From: RPQJ01 sp963744735
GTDB lineage: Bacteria; Pseudomonadota; Gammaproteobacteria; Steroidobacterales; Steroidobacteraceae
NCBI GenBank assembly: GCA_963744735.1
Contig: CAVUVH010000001.1
Coordinates: 124,001 to 188,000 of the forward strand
Direction of reading: 5' to 3'
Length of the DNA: 64,000 nucleotides
Of this stretch, positions 37,949-47,899 are shown in pieces. The position numbers were made by a program, and so were the translations under genes. The notes under the pieces are model-generated. The model worked only from the letters and a program-made list of their open reading frames with translations. It had not been told where the DNA came from and made no database searches. The number at the start of each line of letters is the position of its first letter. Position 1 is the first letter of the stretch.

Positions 37949-39064
37949 ATGCAGACTCCCGCTGACTTCCACGCCCGCGTCGACGCCGCGGCTGGCCAGC
38001 TCACGCTTGCCGGCGACTGTCGCGCCACGGAACTCGCGGTACTCGAGCAGGCGCTGCGGCAATGGCGCGAGGCCGGCGCGCGCAGCGTCGACCTCACCCG
38101 CGCCGGTGCGTTCGACATCGGTCCTGCCTGGCTGCTGCGGCGCGCCTTCGCGGATGCGCCGTCGGCACCGGCGGTCGACGGCGCGCTGCCGGGGCATTTC
38201 GGCTACCTCGACGAACTGCTCGAGGGCGCCAGCGCGGGCACGCCGGCCGCTGCCGACCCGGTGCCGGACGGATCCCCGCTGGTGCGGCTCGGGCGTGCAC
38301 TCGAGGCGCGCGGCCAGAGCTGGTACGAGGCGCTGATCTTCGGCGGCAAGCTGCTGGCCACCGCCGGCGTCGCCTGGCGCTCGCTGCATCGGCTGCGCAT
38401 TCCCTCGATCGTGCGCCACGCCTACGAGACCGGCTACCAGGCCGTGCCGGTCGTCGCCATGATCGCGTTCCTGATCGCCGTGATTTCCGCCTACATCAGC
38501 GCGCAGCAGTTGCGGCCGTACGGCGGCGAGATCTTCACCGTCGACATCGTGGCCCTGGGCGTGCTGCGCGAGCTCGGCGTGCTGCTGACGGCGATCATGG
38601 TCGCCGGCCGCACCGGCAGCGCCTACGCGGCCGAGCTCGGCGTGATGAAACTGAACGACGAGGTCGACGCGCTCGAGTCGATGGGCGTCAACCCGTACGA
38701 GGTGCTGGTGCTGCCCCGCATCCTGGGGCTGGTGATCGCGCTGCCGCTGCTCACCATCGTCGCCGACTTCATGGGGCTGCTGGGCGGGGCCGTGCTGACG
38801 CGTTACCTGGTCGACCTGCCGTGGCCGCAGTTCCTGCAGCGGCTGGACGAGGCGATCGCGCCGACGACGTTCTGGGCCGGCCTGGTCAAGGCCCCGGTGT
38901 TCGGCCTGCTGATCGGGCTGACCGGCACGCTGCGCGGCCTGCAGGTGCGCGAATCCTCGCGCGAACTCGGCCGCCTGACGACCGTGGCGGTGGTGCAGGC
39001 GATCTTCCTGGTGATCTTCGCCGACGCCCTGTTCGCGATCTTCTTCCTCGAGATCGACTTCTGA
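37949..39064 (+). CDS. MlaE-like lipid transporter permease with N-terminal STAS domain
   Basis: 371 residues. Residues 1-90 form a STAS/MlaB-like domain (RVDAAAGQLTLAGDCRATEL, SVDLTRAGAFDIGPAWLLRR). From about 120 on is the MlaE permease: YETGYQAVPVVAMIAFLIAV, ELGVLLTAIMVAGRTGSAYA, AELGVMKLNDEVDALESMGV and LVLPRILGLVIALPLLTIV. In E. coli MlaB is a separate subunit; here it is joined to the permease. It is first of a tightly packed set (permease, ATPase, MCE protein, auxiliary lipoprotein) that would move phospholipids between the inner and outer membranes. The stop overlaps the ATPase start (TGATG). Confidence 0.92.
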   Translation: MQTPADFHARVDAAAGQLTLAGDCRATELAVLEQALRQWREAGARSVDLTRAGAFDIGPAWLLRRAFADAPSAPAVDGALPGHFGYLDELLEGASAGTPAAADPVPDGSPLVRLGRALEARGQSWYEALIFGGKLLATAGVAWRSLHRLRIPSIVRHAYETGYQAVPVVAMIAFLIAVISAYISAQQLRPYGGEIFTVDIVALGVLRELGVLLTAIMVAGRTGSAYAAELGVMKLNDEVDALESMGVNPYEVLVLPRILGLVIALPLLTIVADFMGLLGGAVLTRYLVDLPWPQFLQRLDEAIAPTTFWAGLVKAPVFGLLIGLTGTLRGLQVRESSRELGRLTTVAVVQAIFLVIFADALFAIFFLEIDF

Positions 39065-39861
39065 TGGCCGCGCCCGCGCCTGAAACCATCGTTGCGGTGC
39101 GCGAGGTCGTCAATCGCTTCGGCACCCAGCTCGTGCACGACGGCGTCTCGTTCGAGGTCCGGCGCGGCGAGGTGTTCGGCATCGTCGGCGGCTCCGGCAG
39201 CGGCAAGTCGGTGCTGCTGCGCACGATGCTCGGCCTGCGCCGCCCCGATTCCGGCACGGTCGAGGTCGAGGGCCGCGACATCACGCGGCTCGACGACCAG
39301 GAACTGCGCGCGGTCAAGCGCCGCTACGGCGTGACCTTCCAGCACGGCGCCCTGTTCACCTCGCTGACGGTGAACGAGAACATCATCCTGCCGCTGGTCG
39401 AGGCGCAGCGGCTCAGCGAAGCGGGCCTGCAGAGCCTGGCCGAGCTGCGCCTGAGGATGGTCGGCCTGCCGGTAGAAGCCGGCGCCAAGTTCCCGGCGCA
39501 GCTGTCGGGCGGCATGATCAAGCGCGTGGCACTGGCGCGCGCGCTGGCGCTCGATCCGGCGCTGCTGTTTCTCGACGAGCCCACCGCCGGACTCGATCCG
39601 ATCGCGGCGGCGGCGTTCGACGAGCTGGTGCTGTACCTGCGCCGCACGCTGGGACTGACCGTCGTCATGGTCACGCACGATCTGGACACGCTTGCACGGA
39701 CATGTGATCGTGTCGCGGTGCTGGTCGACCGCAATGTCATCGTCGATACGCTGGACGGCATCGTCCGCAATGAACACCCGTGGATCCGCGAGTACTTCCA
39801 CGGCGTGCGCGGCCGCGTGATCGCCGCGCAGGGCGGGGAGGCGCCGGGCCATGGAGCGTGA
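39064..39861 (+). CDS. MlaF-like ABC transporter ATP-binding protein
   Basis: 265 residues. Walker A GIVGGSGSGKSVLLR (about residue 40), Q-loop FQHGALFTSLTVNENI, signature LSGGMIKRVALARAL, Walker B ALLFLDEPTAGLDP and switch VVMVTHDLDTL are all intact. QHGALF and GGMIKR are the pattern of the MlaF/Mkl branch. It energises the MCE-type lipid transporter encoded around it. It starts on the last base of the permease stop and overlaps the MCE gene by 11 bp. Confidence 0.94.
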   Translation: MAAPAPETIVAVREVVNRFGTQLVHDGVSFEVRRGEVFGIVGGSGSGKSVLLRTMLGLRRPDSGTVEVEGRDITRLDDQELRAVKRRYGVTFQHGALFTSLTVNENIILPLVEAQRLSEAGLQSLAELRLRMVGLPVEAGAKFPAQLSGGMIKRVALARALALDPALLFLDEPTAGLDPIAAAAFDELVLYLRRTLGLTVVMVTHDLDTLARTCDRVAVLVDRNVIVDTLDGIVRNEHPWIREYFHGVRGRVIAAQGGEAPGHGA

Positions 39862-40787
39862 TGCGAAGTACGCCACGCTCGCGGTGTTCGCGCTCGCCTG
39901 CATCCTCGCGGCCGTCGCCTTCGTCTGGTGGTATTCCGGGCGCGGCGACCGGCGCGATTTCGTCAACTATGAAATCTATTTCCAGGGCACGGTCAGCGGC
40001 CTGTCGAAGGGCAGCCCGGTCCGTTACCTCGGCGTCGACGTGGGCCGCGTCACTGCGCTCAACATCGACAAGCTCGACGCCGGGCGCGTCAAGGTCATCG
40101 CCGAGATCGATTCGACCGCGCCCATCTCCGGCGCGACGCTGGCCAAGCTCGGTCTGCTCGGACTCACCGGCCTGCTCTACATCGACCTGCAGCAGGATCC
40201 CGAAATCCCGGCCAACCGCCCCTTGCAGGACGGTGCGCGCCATCCGGTGATCCCGTCGCGCAAGGGCACGATCGAGGCCTCGGCCGAGCGCCTGCCCGAG
40301 ATCCTCGGGCCAGGCCACGTCGGTGCTGGGCCGGATCGAGCGCGTGCTGTCCGACGAGAACGTGCGTGCGATGAGCCAGACGATGTCGAACATCGAGCGC
40401 GCATCCGCCGACCTGCCCGCCGCCATGGCTGAAGCGCGTGCGCTGGCGACCGAACTGCGCTCGATCTCTGCCAGCACGCTCGCGCTCACCAACTCGCTCA
40501 ACGGGACGATCGCGGGCCTGCGGCCCGAGCTCGAGACCACGCTGGCCAATGCGCGCGACGCGTCGGAGAAGCTGTCGCGCATGGCGGACGGCCTCGACCG
40601 CCTGGTCAATGCCAACGACGGCGGCCTCGGGCGCAATGCAGGCGCGGGCGTGGCCGAGATGCAGCAGCTGCTGGTCGACGCGCGCAGCGCCAGCAACGAA
40701 TTGCGCGAACTCGCGCGCACGCTGCGCGAGAGACCCTCGAGCGTGCTGTTTGAGCCCCGGTCAGGCGGTGTGGAGATTCCCCGATGA
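39851..40787 (+). CDS. MlaD-like MCE domain protein (one frame change)
   Basis: About 311 residues. One N-terminal membrane anchor (YATLAVFALACILAAVAFVW) is followed by a single MCE domain (FVNYEIYFQGTVSGLSKGSP, VRYLGVDVGRVTAL, GLLGLTGLLYIDLQQDP). After an indel near 40312 comes a long helical tail (LGRIERVLSDENVRAMSQTM and ALTNSLNGTIAGLRPELETT). MCE proteins form hexameric rings that carry lipids through the periplasm. It overlaps the ATPase gene by 11 bp and the auxiliary lipoprotein gene by 4 bp (ATGA). Confidence 0.88.
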
Positions 40788-41453
40788 AGACGAGGACGGT
40801 CGGGTGGGTGCGGCTGGCCTGCGCGTCTTCGCTGCTGCTGCTCACGGGCTGCGCCGGCAACCTGCTCAAGTCCGACGCGCCGCCAGCGGACACTTTCCGG
40901 CTTGCCGTAACGACGGCGCCCGCAGCAACCGATGTGACGACAGCCACGGCTGCGCAGCCGCTGGCCCTGGCGGTGGCACGTCCGCGGGCGGCGACGGCAC
41001 TGGACACCGATCGAATTGCGGTGCTCGCCGCCGGCAATCGCTTCGATTACTACGCGGGCGCGCGCTGGGCCGAGGCCGCGCCGCTGATGCTGCAGGGCAA
41101 ACCTGGTCGGCGCGCTGGCCGCGACCGGACAGTTTTCCGCCGTCGACGCCGCGCCGGCGCGGGCGCCAAGCGAATTGCTGCTGGACGTCGAGCTGCGGCG
41201 CTTCGAGGCGGTGAGCCCGGGCAGCGATGCCTCCGCGGGGCCTGCGCCGGTCGTGCACGTGCAGGCACAGGCGAGCCTCGTCGATTCGCGACGCGGCGTG
41301 CGCGTAACGAGCTTCGTCAGCGCGGCCACGGTGCCTGCCACGGACAATCGACTCGATGCGGTCGTGGCGGCGTTCGAGCGCGCCAACGCGCAGGTGGTGC
41401 AGGACATCGCCGCGCGGGTGCAGGCCGCGGTTGCGGCGCTGCCGGCACCGTGA
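40784..41453 (+). CDS. ABC-type transport auxiliary lipoprotein, PqiC/DUF330-like (one frame change)
   Basis: About 222 residues with a lipoprotein signal (ASSLLLLTGCAGN). It has the family pattern LALAVARPRAATALDTDRIA and NRFDYYAGARWAEAAPLMLQ. After an indel near 41100 the frame gives NLVGALAATGQFSAV and LLLDVELRRFEAV, ending VAALPAP. Such lipoproteins are found next to MCE transporters (PqiC type) and link the inner-membrane complex to the outer membrane. It overlaps the MCE gene by 4 bp and the next gene by GTGA at 41450. Confidence 0.85.
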
Positions 41454-42614
41454 CCGCAGAACCCGCCAGCGACAGCCCATGGGCGAAGCTGCGTCGCCGC
41501 AAGGTCGTGCAGTGGGGAATCCTCTATGCGGCCGGCGCCTGGGGCTTCCTGCAGGGCCTCGAGTACGTCACCGACACCTTCCACTGGCCGGGCCGGATCC
41601 AGCAAATTGCGACTCTCGCGCTGCTGGTCGGCCTGCCCGTCGCGCTGGTCCTCGCCTGGTATCACGGCGACCGCGGCGAGCAACGCGTCAGCCGCACCGA
41701 ACTCACCATCATCACGCTGCTGTTCCTGGTGGGCGGCGGGATTTTCTGGCGCTACGACCGCGCGAGCGAGCAATCGCCTGCCGCGACGTCCGAGGGCACG
41801 ACGGCGCCCTCTGCTGCGGCGCCCGCATCGATCGCATACGGCCGACGCGCGTCCCTCGATCGCCGTGCTGCCGTTCGAGAACCTCTCCGGCAACGCCGAG
41901 AACGCCTATTTCGTCTCCGGCATGCAGGACCTGATCCTGACCCACCTGTCCAAGATCCGTGGCCTGAAGGTGATCCGGAAGCGCTGGCGCAGCAATCCCA
42001 GGCAGCGATGAGCGCGGCTAAGCGACTCCAGCCGGACCTGCCGGAGGCCAACCTGGCACTGGCGTTCGTGGCCTATCGCCTGCAGCTGGATTTTCCTGCG
42101 GCGGTCGCCGCGTTTGATGCGGTGCTCAAGGCGCGACCTGGTGATGCCGACGCGATGTACGGAAGAGCCCTGCCACTGCGTCGCCTCGGCCGGTTCGAGG
42201 AATCCATCGCGGCATTGCAGGCGGCAGTGGAACTCAACCCCCGAGCCAGTAACTTCGCAGCGGACCTGGCCGTGACTCTGTGGATGGTTCGCCGCGTGGC
42301 CGAGGCCGAGGCCGAGTTTCGGCGTGCCTTGACCCTGGACACCGACAACGTCCCTGCCACACGAGACCTGTCGAATCTTCGGCTGTATCGACAGGGCGAC
42401 CTGGCTGGTGCGCGGGCGGTGTTGCAGGGCGATGACCCACAGCTCGCGTTGCAACGCGTGGCAGTGCTGCGCCTGCAGCGCAAGAATGCGGAGGCCCTGC
42501 AGCTGCTGCACGCTGCCTGCAGTCTATCCGAACTGCCGACTCCAACGCCCTCTGCTCAGCCGCCTGCCCGTCCCCCCCCCACTCCAGCGCTTTGCGGAAT
42601 TCGACCAGCCCTGA
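41450..42614 (+). pseudogene. Membrane TolB-like/TPR protein, internally deleted and frame-broken
   Basis: Starts GTG 41450 (VTAEPASDSPWAKLRRRKVV). Three membrane helices (WGILYAAGAWGFLQGLEYVT, ATLALLVGLPVALVLAWYHG, TIITLLFLVGGGIFW) lead to a TolB/FlgO-like motif SIAVLPFENLSGNAENAYFV and LILTHLSKIRGLKVI in a second frame. Immediately after, at about 41975, the reading jumps to the TPR region (KRLQPDLPEANLALAFVAYR, FAAAVAAFDAVLKARPGDAD-like, GRFEESIAALQAAVELNPRA). The linking region normally found in this family, several hundred bases long, is absent. The 3' end dissolves around a run of nine C near 42577. It is probably a decayed gene, or a collapsed assembly. Confidence 0.6.
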
Positions 42615-42649
42615 GGGGCTCCGATGCGGCAGGCCCGTCGACCGCACTC

Positions 42650-43540
42650 TTACCGCGGCAGCACGTCCAGCCGCTGCTCGAGCTCGGCGCGGTCGGCGAT
42701 GACCAGGCAGTTGGCCGGCAACGCGGCCCGGTCCAGGCCGAGCGCGCCCTGTCCGCCCACCCAGACCGGCACCTCCGGACCCAGTTCCGCGCGGATGTCC
42801 GCGAGCTGCGCGGGCAGCTCGGGCAGGCCGTCCAGCAGCACCACGCTGATCGCCACGATCGCGGCCCCGGCCTCGCGCGCGTAGCGGGCGACTTCCTGCG
42901 GCGGCAGGTCCGCGCCGAGGTAGTGCACCTTGCAGCCGTGGCTCGCGCAGATCATCGCCGACATCAGCAGGCCGAGTTCGTGCCGCTCGCCGGGCAGTGT
43001 GGCGAAGACGATCGACGGGCCGCGCGCGCTGCGGTCGTACGAATCGAGCACCAGGCCGATGTGCTTGCGCACGCTGCCCGAAACCATGCGTTCCTGCGCG
43101 ATCGAGAGCTGCCCCGAGTGCCAGCGCTCGCCCACTTCGCGCAGCAGCGGCTCGAGCACGTCGTCGATCAGCTGTGCCGGCGACAGCAGCGAGATCGCGA
43201 GCGTCAGCGCCTGCTCGCACCGCGCGGACGAATAGTCCTCTGCGGCGGCCAGGATGCGTTCGACGAAGCCGGAGGGCGTGGCCAGCGCCGCCGGGCGGGC
43301 GCTCGGCTCGTGCAGCAGGCTGACCAGCCCGGGCTCGTCCATCTGCGCCAGCCGGCCGATCGGGTGACCGCGCTCGGTCGCCTCGCGCAGGCGGCGCAGC
43401 CGCAGCACGTCTTCCGGGCAGTACACGCGCCGGCCGAGGTCGTCGCGCCGCGGCACCACCACGCGATAGCGACGTTCCCAGGCGCGGAGCGTCTCCACGG
43501 TGAGCCCCGTGGCCTGCGAGACGGCCTTGATCGAATACAT
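42650..43540 (-). CDS. MerR family regulator with cobalamin-binding domains (CarH/LitR-like)
   Basis: 296 residues. The MerR helix-turn-helix is at the N-terminus (SIKAVSQATGLTVETLRAWE). Residues about 85-165 form the B12-binding helical bundle and about 175-290 the cobalamin-binding Rossmann domain with the ligand motif GERHELG (E-x-H-x-x-G) and VWVGGQGALGL. Related CarH/LitR proteins are light-sensing repressors using adenosylcobalamin. The bundle motif here is WHSGQLSIAQER, so the usual W-x9-E-H is W-x9-E-R. No carotenoid or photolyase gene is nearby, so the target is unknown. Confidence 0.88.
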   Translation of the reverse strand: MYSIKAVSQATGLTVETLRAWERRYRVVVPRRDDLGRRVYCPEDVLRLRRLREATERGHPIGRLAQMDEPGLVSLLHEPSARPAALATPSGFVERILAAAEDYSSARCEQALTLAISLLSPAQLIDDVLEPLLREVGERWHSGQLSIAQERMVSGSVRKHIGLVLDSYDRSARGPSIVFATLPGERHELGLLMSAMICASHGCKVHYLGADLPPQEVARYAREAGAAIVAISVVLLDGLPELPAQLADIRAELGPEVPVWVGGQGALGLDRAALPANCLVIADRAELEQRLDVLPR

Positions 43541-43659
43541 GGCGGCGACGGCTGTTCTATGGAGGAATCACGCCATTCCGGGCAGCGGTCCGGCGTGCTG
43601 ACTGTTCTCGGGCGCCGCCGGTTCGGATTCAGTGACCCGTGCCGGCCGGACTGGCCGGT

Positions 43660-45808
43660 TCAGGCCGGCAGGCGCAAGACCGGGTATTCGCCGGTGTCCT
43701 GGCGCTGCAGCAGCTCGAGGAACGCGGCACTCGGGATCGCATCGCCGAACAGGCGGCCCTGGCCGAGCTGGCAGCCGCTGTGCAGCAGGAAGTAGCGCTG
43801 CTCCTCGGTCTCGATGCCCTCGGCGATGACCTGCAGCCCGAGGCTGCGGCCCATCTCGATGATCGTGCGCACGATCGTGGCGTCGTCCGGGTCGGTCGCG
43901 GCGTTGGTCACGAACGAGCGGTCGATCTTGAGCGTGCTGATCGGGAACTGCTGCAGGGCGCTCAGGCTGGAATACCCGGTGCCGAAATCGTCGATCGACA
44001 GGTGCACGCCCATCGCGCGCAGCTCGTCGAGCAGCGGCAGGGTGCGCTCCGCGTCGAGCATCAGCGTCGTCTCGGTGATCTCGAGCTCGACGCAGGACGC
44101 CGGCACGTTGTGCCGCTCGAACACCGAGCGGCAGCGCGGGATGAAACTGGCCTGGCTGAGTTCCTTCAGGGACAGGTTGATCGCGACGCGGCCCGGATCG
44201 CTGACCCGCTGCTTCCAGGCCGAGTAATCGATGCAGACCTGGTTCAGCACCCAGGCGCCGATGTCGAGGATCAGCCGTGACTCCTCCGCCAGCGGGATGA
44301 ACTGCGACGGCGCGATCTCGCCGTGGCCGGGCAGGCGCCAGCGCAGCAGCGCCTCCGCGCCCACGACTGCGCCGCTCGCCAGGTCCACCTTGGGCTGGTA
44401 GCGCAGCACGAACTCGTCGCGCTCGAGCGCGCGCCGCAGCTTGTTCTTCAGCAGCAGGCGCTCGACCGCGGCGGCATTCATCTCGGGGACGTAGAAGACG
44501 TGGCAGTTCCGGCCCTGGCGCTTGGCGTGGTACATGGCGGCGTCGGCGTTGCGGATCAGGTCGATCACGTTGTCGGCGTGCTCCGGCACCAGCGCGATGC
44601 CGATGCTGACCGTGATGTCGATCTCCTGCCCCGGCAGGTGCAGCGGCTTCGCCACCTCGGCCAGCACCAGCCGCGCCAGGTTGCGCGCCTGGTCGTGGCG
44701 CGACTGCTCGGTCGAGATGCCCTCGGCGAAGATCGCGAACTCGTCGCCGGCCAGGCGTCCGGCGACGGACTCGCGCGGCAGCGCCCGCGCCAGCCGTTCG
44801 CCCAGCGTCTCGAGCACGCGGTCGCCGGTCTCGTGGCCGTAGGTGTCGTTGATTTCCTTGAAGTTGTCGACGTCGATGTACAGCAGCGCCAGGCCGCGGC
44901 CGGCGCGCGTGTTGCGCGTGATGGCCTGGTGCAGCAGGTGCTGGAACTGCATCCGGTTCGGCATCTTGGTCAGCGTGTCGAAGCGCGCGAGATAGCGGAT
45001 GCGCCGCTCGGCGCGCTTGCGGTCGGTGATGTCGCGCAGCACGACGATGGTGCCGCGGTCCGTGTCGCCGGCGCCGCGGCTGAGCGACGACAGGTGCACG
45101 GAGACCGGGATGGTCTGGCCGCGTTCGTTGCGGATGACGGTCTCGCCTGGCTCGGCGCGCAGGCGCTCGAGGTCGAAGGCCGCCCGGTGCTCCGGCGCCA
45201 CCAGGTCGGCGAACGTGCTGCCCAGGAGTGTCTCGATGCCCAGGCCGAACAGGCCGGCGGCGGCCGCGTTCGAGGTCTGGATCTGTCCGGCGGGCGAGAG
45301 CACCAGCACGGCGTCGCTCATGCCGTTGAGCACGTCGTCGAGGTGATCGCGCGAAACCGCCGTGGCGGCCAGGTCGCGGCGCATGCTTTCGAGCGACCGC
45401 TCGAGCGCGGCCACTTCCGCCACGCCGCTGACGGCCACGGGTTCGGCGTAGCGGCCGCGGCCGATGGACGCGGTGTTGACCATCAGCGCGCCGAGCGCAC
45501 GGTCGATGCGCGAGATCATCAAGGCGACGACCAGGGCGGCGAGCAGGGTGAGCAGCGTGCCCGCGCCGACGATGTACAGCACCCGGTCGTCGTAGGCGTG
45601 CGCGACCACGTCGCTGCAGTTCGGCGTGCGGGGACTCGAGCCGCGGATCGGTCTGCGCGAGCGCGCCCAGCCACTCCTCGACCGCGGCCAGCTGATCGCG
45701 CTCGCGCTGCTCGGAAAGATGCGTGATGGTCGCGACGCCGGCCGTCAGCAGCGCGCCGACCAGCAGCACGGCAAACACGTAACGCAGCTTGAGTCCTGGT
45801 CCGACCAT
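43660..45808 (-). CDS. Membrane PAS-GGDEF-EAL cyclic di-GMP protein (one frame change)
   Basis: About 715 residues. MVGPGLKLRYVF begins the first membrane helix; a short periplasmic loop, cut by an indel near 45615, leads to a second helix (GTLLTLLAALVVALMISRID) and a HAMP-like stretch. Then come a PAS domain (VLNGMSDAVLVLSPAGQIQT), GGDEF domain (LTKMPNRMQFQ, IDVDNFKEINDTYGHETGD, signature RLAGDEFAIF) and a complete EAL domain (GAEALLRW, INLSLKE, ELEITETTLM, DDFGTGYSSL, KIDRSFV, AEGIET). The GGDEF signature is AGDEF, a variant that can still be active. The EAL catalytic set is intact, so phosphodiesterase activity is more secure than synthesis. Confidence 0.9.
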
Positions 45809-45962
45809 GGGGCCTTCGCGTCCTCGGACGGGCGCCGTCGCCGCTGATGTTTTTCTGTGCGATCCGGCTGCCCGCGCGGCATCATAGCCCCGCCGGCGGG
45901 CAATGCCCACGGCGCCGTGCCGGCGGCCTGGGTCCGGCGCTGGACGGCAGGATCAAGGCAGG

Positions 45963-46673
45963 ATGAACGCCCTCGAACTCACGGGTCGCGCCCGCACCCA
46001 CATCGTCGAACTCGAGTCGCCCCGCTGCGCGCTGCATTACTCGGCCGTGGCGGCGTTTCTCGGGATGCGCGATGCCGCCGCCACGGCCGGCATCGACCTG
46101 CAGGCCGCCTCGAGTTTCCGCGACTATGACCGGCAGTTGCTGCTCTGGAACCGCAAGTGGCGCGGCGAGCGGCCCCTGCTCGACCGTGCCGGCCTGCCGC
46201 TCGAGCAGGCGGCGCTGAGCGAGAGCCAGCGCGTGGATGCGATCCTGTCCTGGTCGGCCATCCCGGGGGGCAGCCGCCATCACTGGGGTTCCGACCTCGA
46301 CGTCTACGATGCGGCGGCCATGCCGGCCGGATACCAGCTGCAGCTGGTGCCGTCCGAGTACGCCCCGGACGGCATGTTCGGCCGGCTGAGCGACTGGCTC
46401 GACCGGCACATGGGCCGCTTCGGGTTCTTCCGCCCGTACGGTTCGGACCGCGGCGGCGCCGGGATCGAACCCTGGCACATCAGCTACGCGCCGGTGGCGC
46501 GCGAGGCGGTGGAGGCGCTGTCGCTGTCGGTGCTGCGCAGCGCGATCACGCAGGGCGAGATGCTCGGCAAGGAACTCGTGCTCGAGCGCCTGCCCGAGAT
46601 CTACACGCGGTTCATCCTGGCCGTCGACCCGCCTTCCTTGCCTGCGCGTCCCGGAATGACTGCACCCGCTTGA
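45963..46673 (+). CDS. M15 family D-alanyl-D-alanine carboxypeptidase-like peptidase
   Basis: 236 residues, VanY/DdpX-like M15B peptidase. Metal and catalytic motifs are SRHHWGSDLDVYD (His and Asp ligands) and EPWHISYAP (catalytic Glu, His ligand), with the family start SSFRDYDRQLLLWNRKWRG. No clear signal peptide; the start at ATG 45963 follows CAAGGCAGG. Enzymes of this type trim the terminal D-Ala of peptidoglycan stem peptides. The 3' end overlaps the convergent SDR gene by 62 bp. Confidence 0.88.
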   Translation: MNALELTGRARTHIVELESPRCALHYSAVAAFLGMRDAAATAGIDLQAASSFRDYDRQLLLWNRKWRGERPLLDRAGLPLEQAALSESQRVDAILSWSAIPGGSRHHWGSDLDVYDAAAMPAGYQLQLVPSEYAPDGMFGRLSDWLDRHMGRFGFFRPYGSDRGGAGIEPWHISYAPVAREAVEALSLSVLRSAITQGEMLGKELVLERLPEIYTRFILAVDPPSLPARPGMTAPA

Positions 46674-47472
46674 GGAACCAGCGCGGGAACCAGCGCTTCA
46701 GGCGCCAGGCCCAGCGGTACTCGGGCGGCCAGATCACGTAGACATCGCCCGCGGCGACGGCACCGAGCAGCGCCGCCGCAGCCTCGTCGGCGTCGTGGCC
46801 CGAGTTGTCCATCAGCTGGTGCGCGAGCCGGTTTTCCTCGGGCGGCGCGTGCATGTGGTCGAGCAGGTGCGTGCGGAAGAAGCCGGGCATGGCACAGGAC
46901 ACCTGGATGCCCGAGCTGGCCAACTCGCCCACCAGCGTCTCGCTCAGCGCGATCACGCCGGCCTTGGTGACGTTGTAGGCGGACATCTGCGGCGCCGCCG
47001 CAAATCCCGCCGAACTCGCGATGTTGAAGATCACGCCGCTGCGCTGCTGCTTCATCACCGGCAGCGCGGCACGGCAGCCCCAGACCACGCCCAGCAGGTT
47101 GATGCCGACGATCCAATGCCAGTCCTCGACCGGCGTCGCTTCGACGGCCCCCGCGACGGCGACGCCGGCGTTGTTCACCAGCAGGTCGAGGCCGCCGGCG
47201 GCCTGCACGAAGTCCCCGATCGAGTCCGCCACGAAACCGGCGGCGGCAACATCGCCCGGGTAGGGCAGGACGCGCGCGGCCCCGGCCTGCTGCAGCGCGA
47301 TCACCGCCTGGTCCAGGTGCTCCCGGTCGAGGTCGAGCACGCCGAGCGTCCAGCCGTCCCGGGCCAGCAGCCTGGCCAGCGACAGGCCGAGGCCGCTGGC
47401 GGCGCCGGTGATGAACGCGCGCTTTGACGGACAGCGGCGGGACAGTAAGGTAGCGGGATCAGGGTTTGTCAT
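46612..47472 (-). CDS. Short-chain dehydrogenase/reductase
   Basis: 286 residues, classical SDR: nucleotide-binding TGAASGLGLSLARLLARDGW, LLVNNAGVAVAGAVE, catalytic Ser in FNIASSAGFAAAPQMSAYN and Tyr-x-x-x-Lys in YNVTK, then PGFFRTHL. The C-terminal 30 residues are basic and Trp-rich (WAWRLKRWFPRWFLKRV), suggesting membrane association. The start ATG is 47472. The substrate cannot be inferred. Convergent overlap of 62 bp with the M15 peptidase gene. Confidence 0.9.
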   Translation of the reverse strand: MTNPDPATLLSRRCPSKRAFITGAASGLGLSLARLLARDGWTLGVLDLDREHLDQAVIALQQAGAARVLPYPGDVAAAGFVADSIGDFVQAAGGLDLLVNNAGVAVAGAVEATPVEDWHWIVGINLLGVVWGCRAALPVMKQQRSGVIFNIASSAGFAAAPQMSAYNVTKAGVIALSETLVGELASSGIQVSCAMPGFFRTHLLDHMHAPPEENRLAHQLMDNSGHDADEAAAALLGAVAAGDVYVIWPPEYRWAWRLKRWFPRWFLKRVQSFRDAQARKAGRRPG

Positions 47473-47554
47473 CCCGCCATGCTAGCGGGACGGCACGGCG
47501 GACGGAACGGACGGTTAATACCTTATTGCTGGCTCGCGCCAGCCGGGACGATCC

Positions 47555-47887
47555 TTGCGCAAGGTTCACACGGCGGATTCGATGGTCGAGCTGGCGCACC
47601 TGCGCAACGTGCTGGAGACCGCGGGCATCCCCTGCCACGTGCGCAACGAGCGGCTGGGCGGCGCGCTCGGCGAGATCCCTTTCGTCGAGTGCTGGCCCGA
47701 GTTGTGGGTGCTGCGCAACGGCGATGCGCTGCGGGCGCGTGGCCTCATCGACGTTGCGCGCAGCCACCCCGCCGAACCGCTGCCGAGCTGGATCTGCGAG
47801 CGCTGCGGCGAGCGCGTCGAGGGCGAGTTCGACGCCTGCTGGCGCTGCGCGGGCGATCAGCTGGCGCCCGGCGCCGCGACGCCCTGA
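47555..47887 (+). CDS. DUF2007 domain protein with C-terminal zinc ribbon
   Basis: 110 residues starting at TTG 47555. Residues 1-70 match DUF2007 (putative signal-transducing protein): LRNVLETAGIPCHVRNERLG and PELWVLRNGDALRARGLI. The C-terminal 35 residues form a small zinc ribbon, WICERCGERVEGEFDACWRC. The function is unknown; DUF2007 has a ferredoxin-like fold. It lies 12 bp before the thioesterase-like gene and probably shares its message. Confidence 0.82.
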   Translation: MRKVHTADSMVELAHLRNVLETAGIPCHVRNERLGGALGEIPFVECWPELWVLRNGDALRARGLIDVARSHPAEPLPSWICERCGERVEGEFDACWRCAGDQLAPGAATP

Positions 47888-47899
47888 AGGCCGCAAGAG

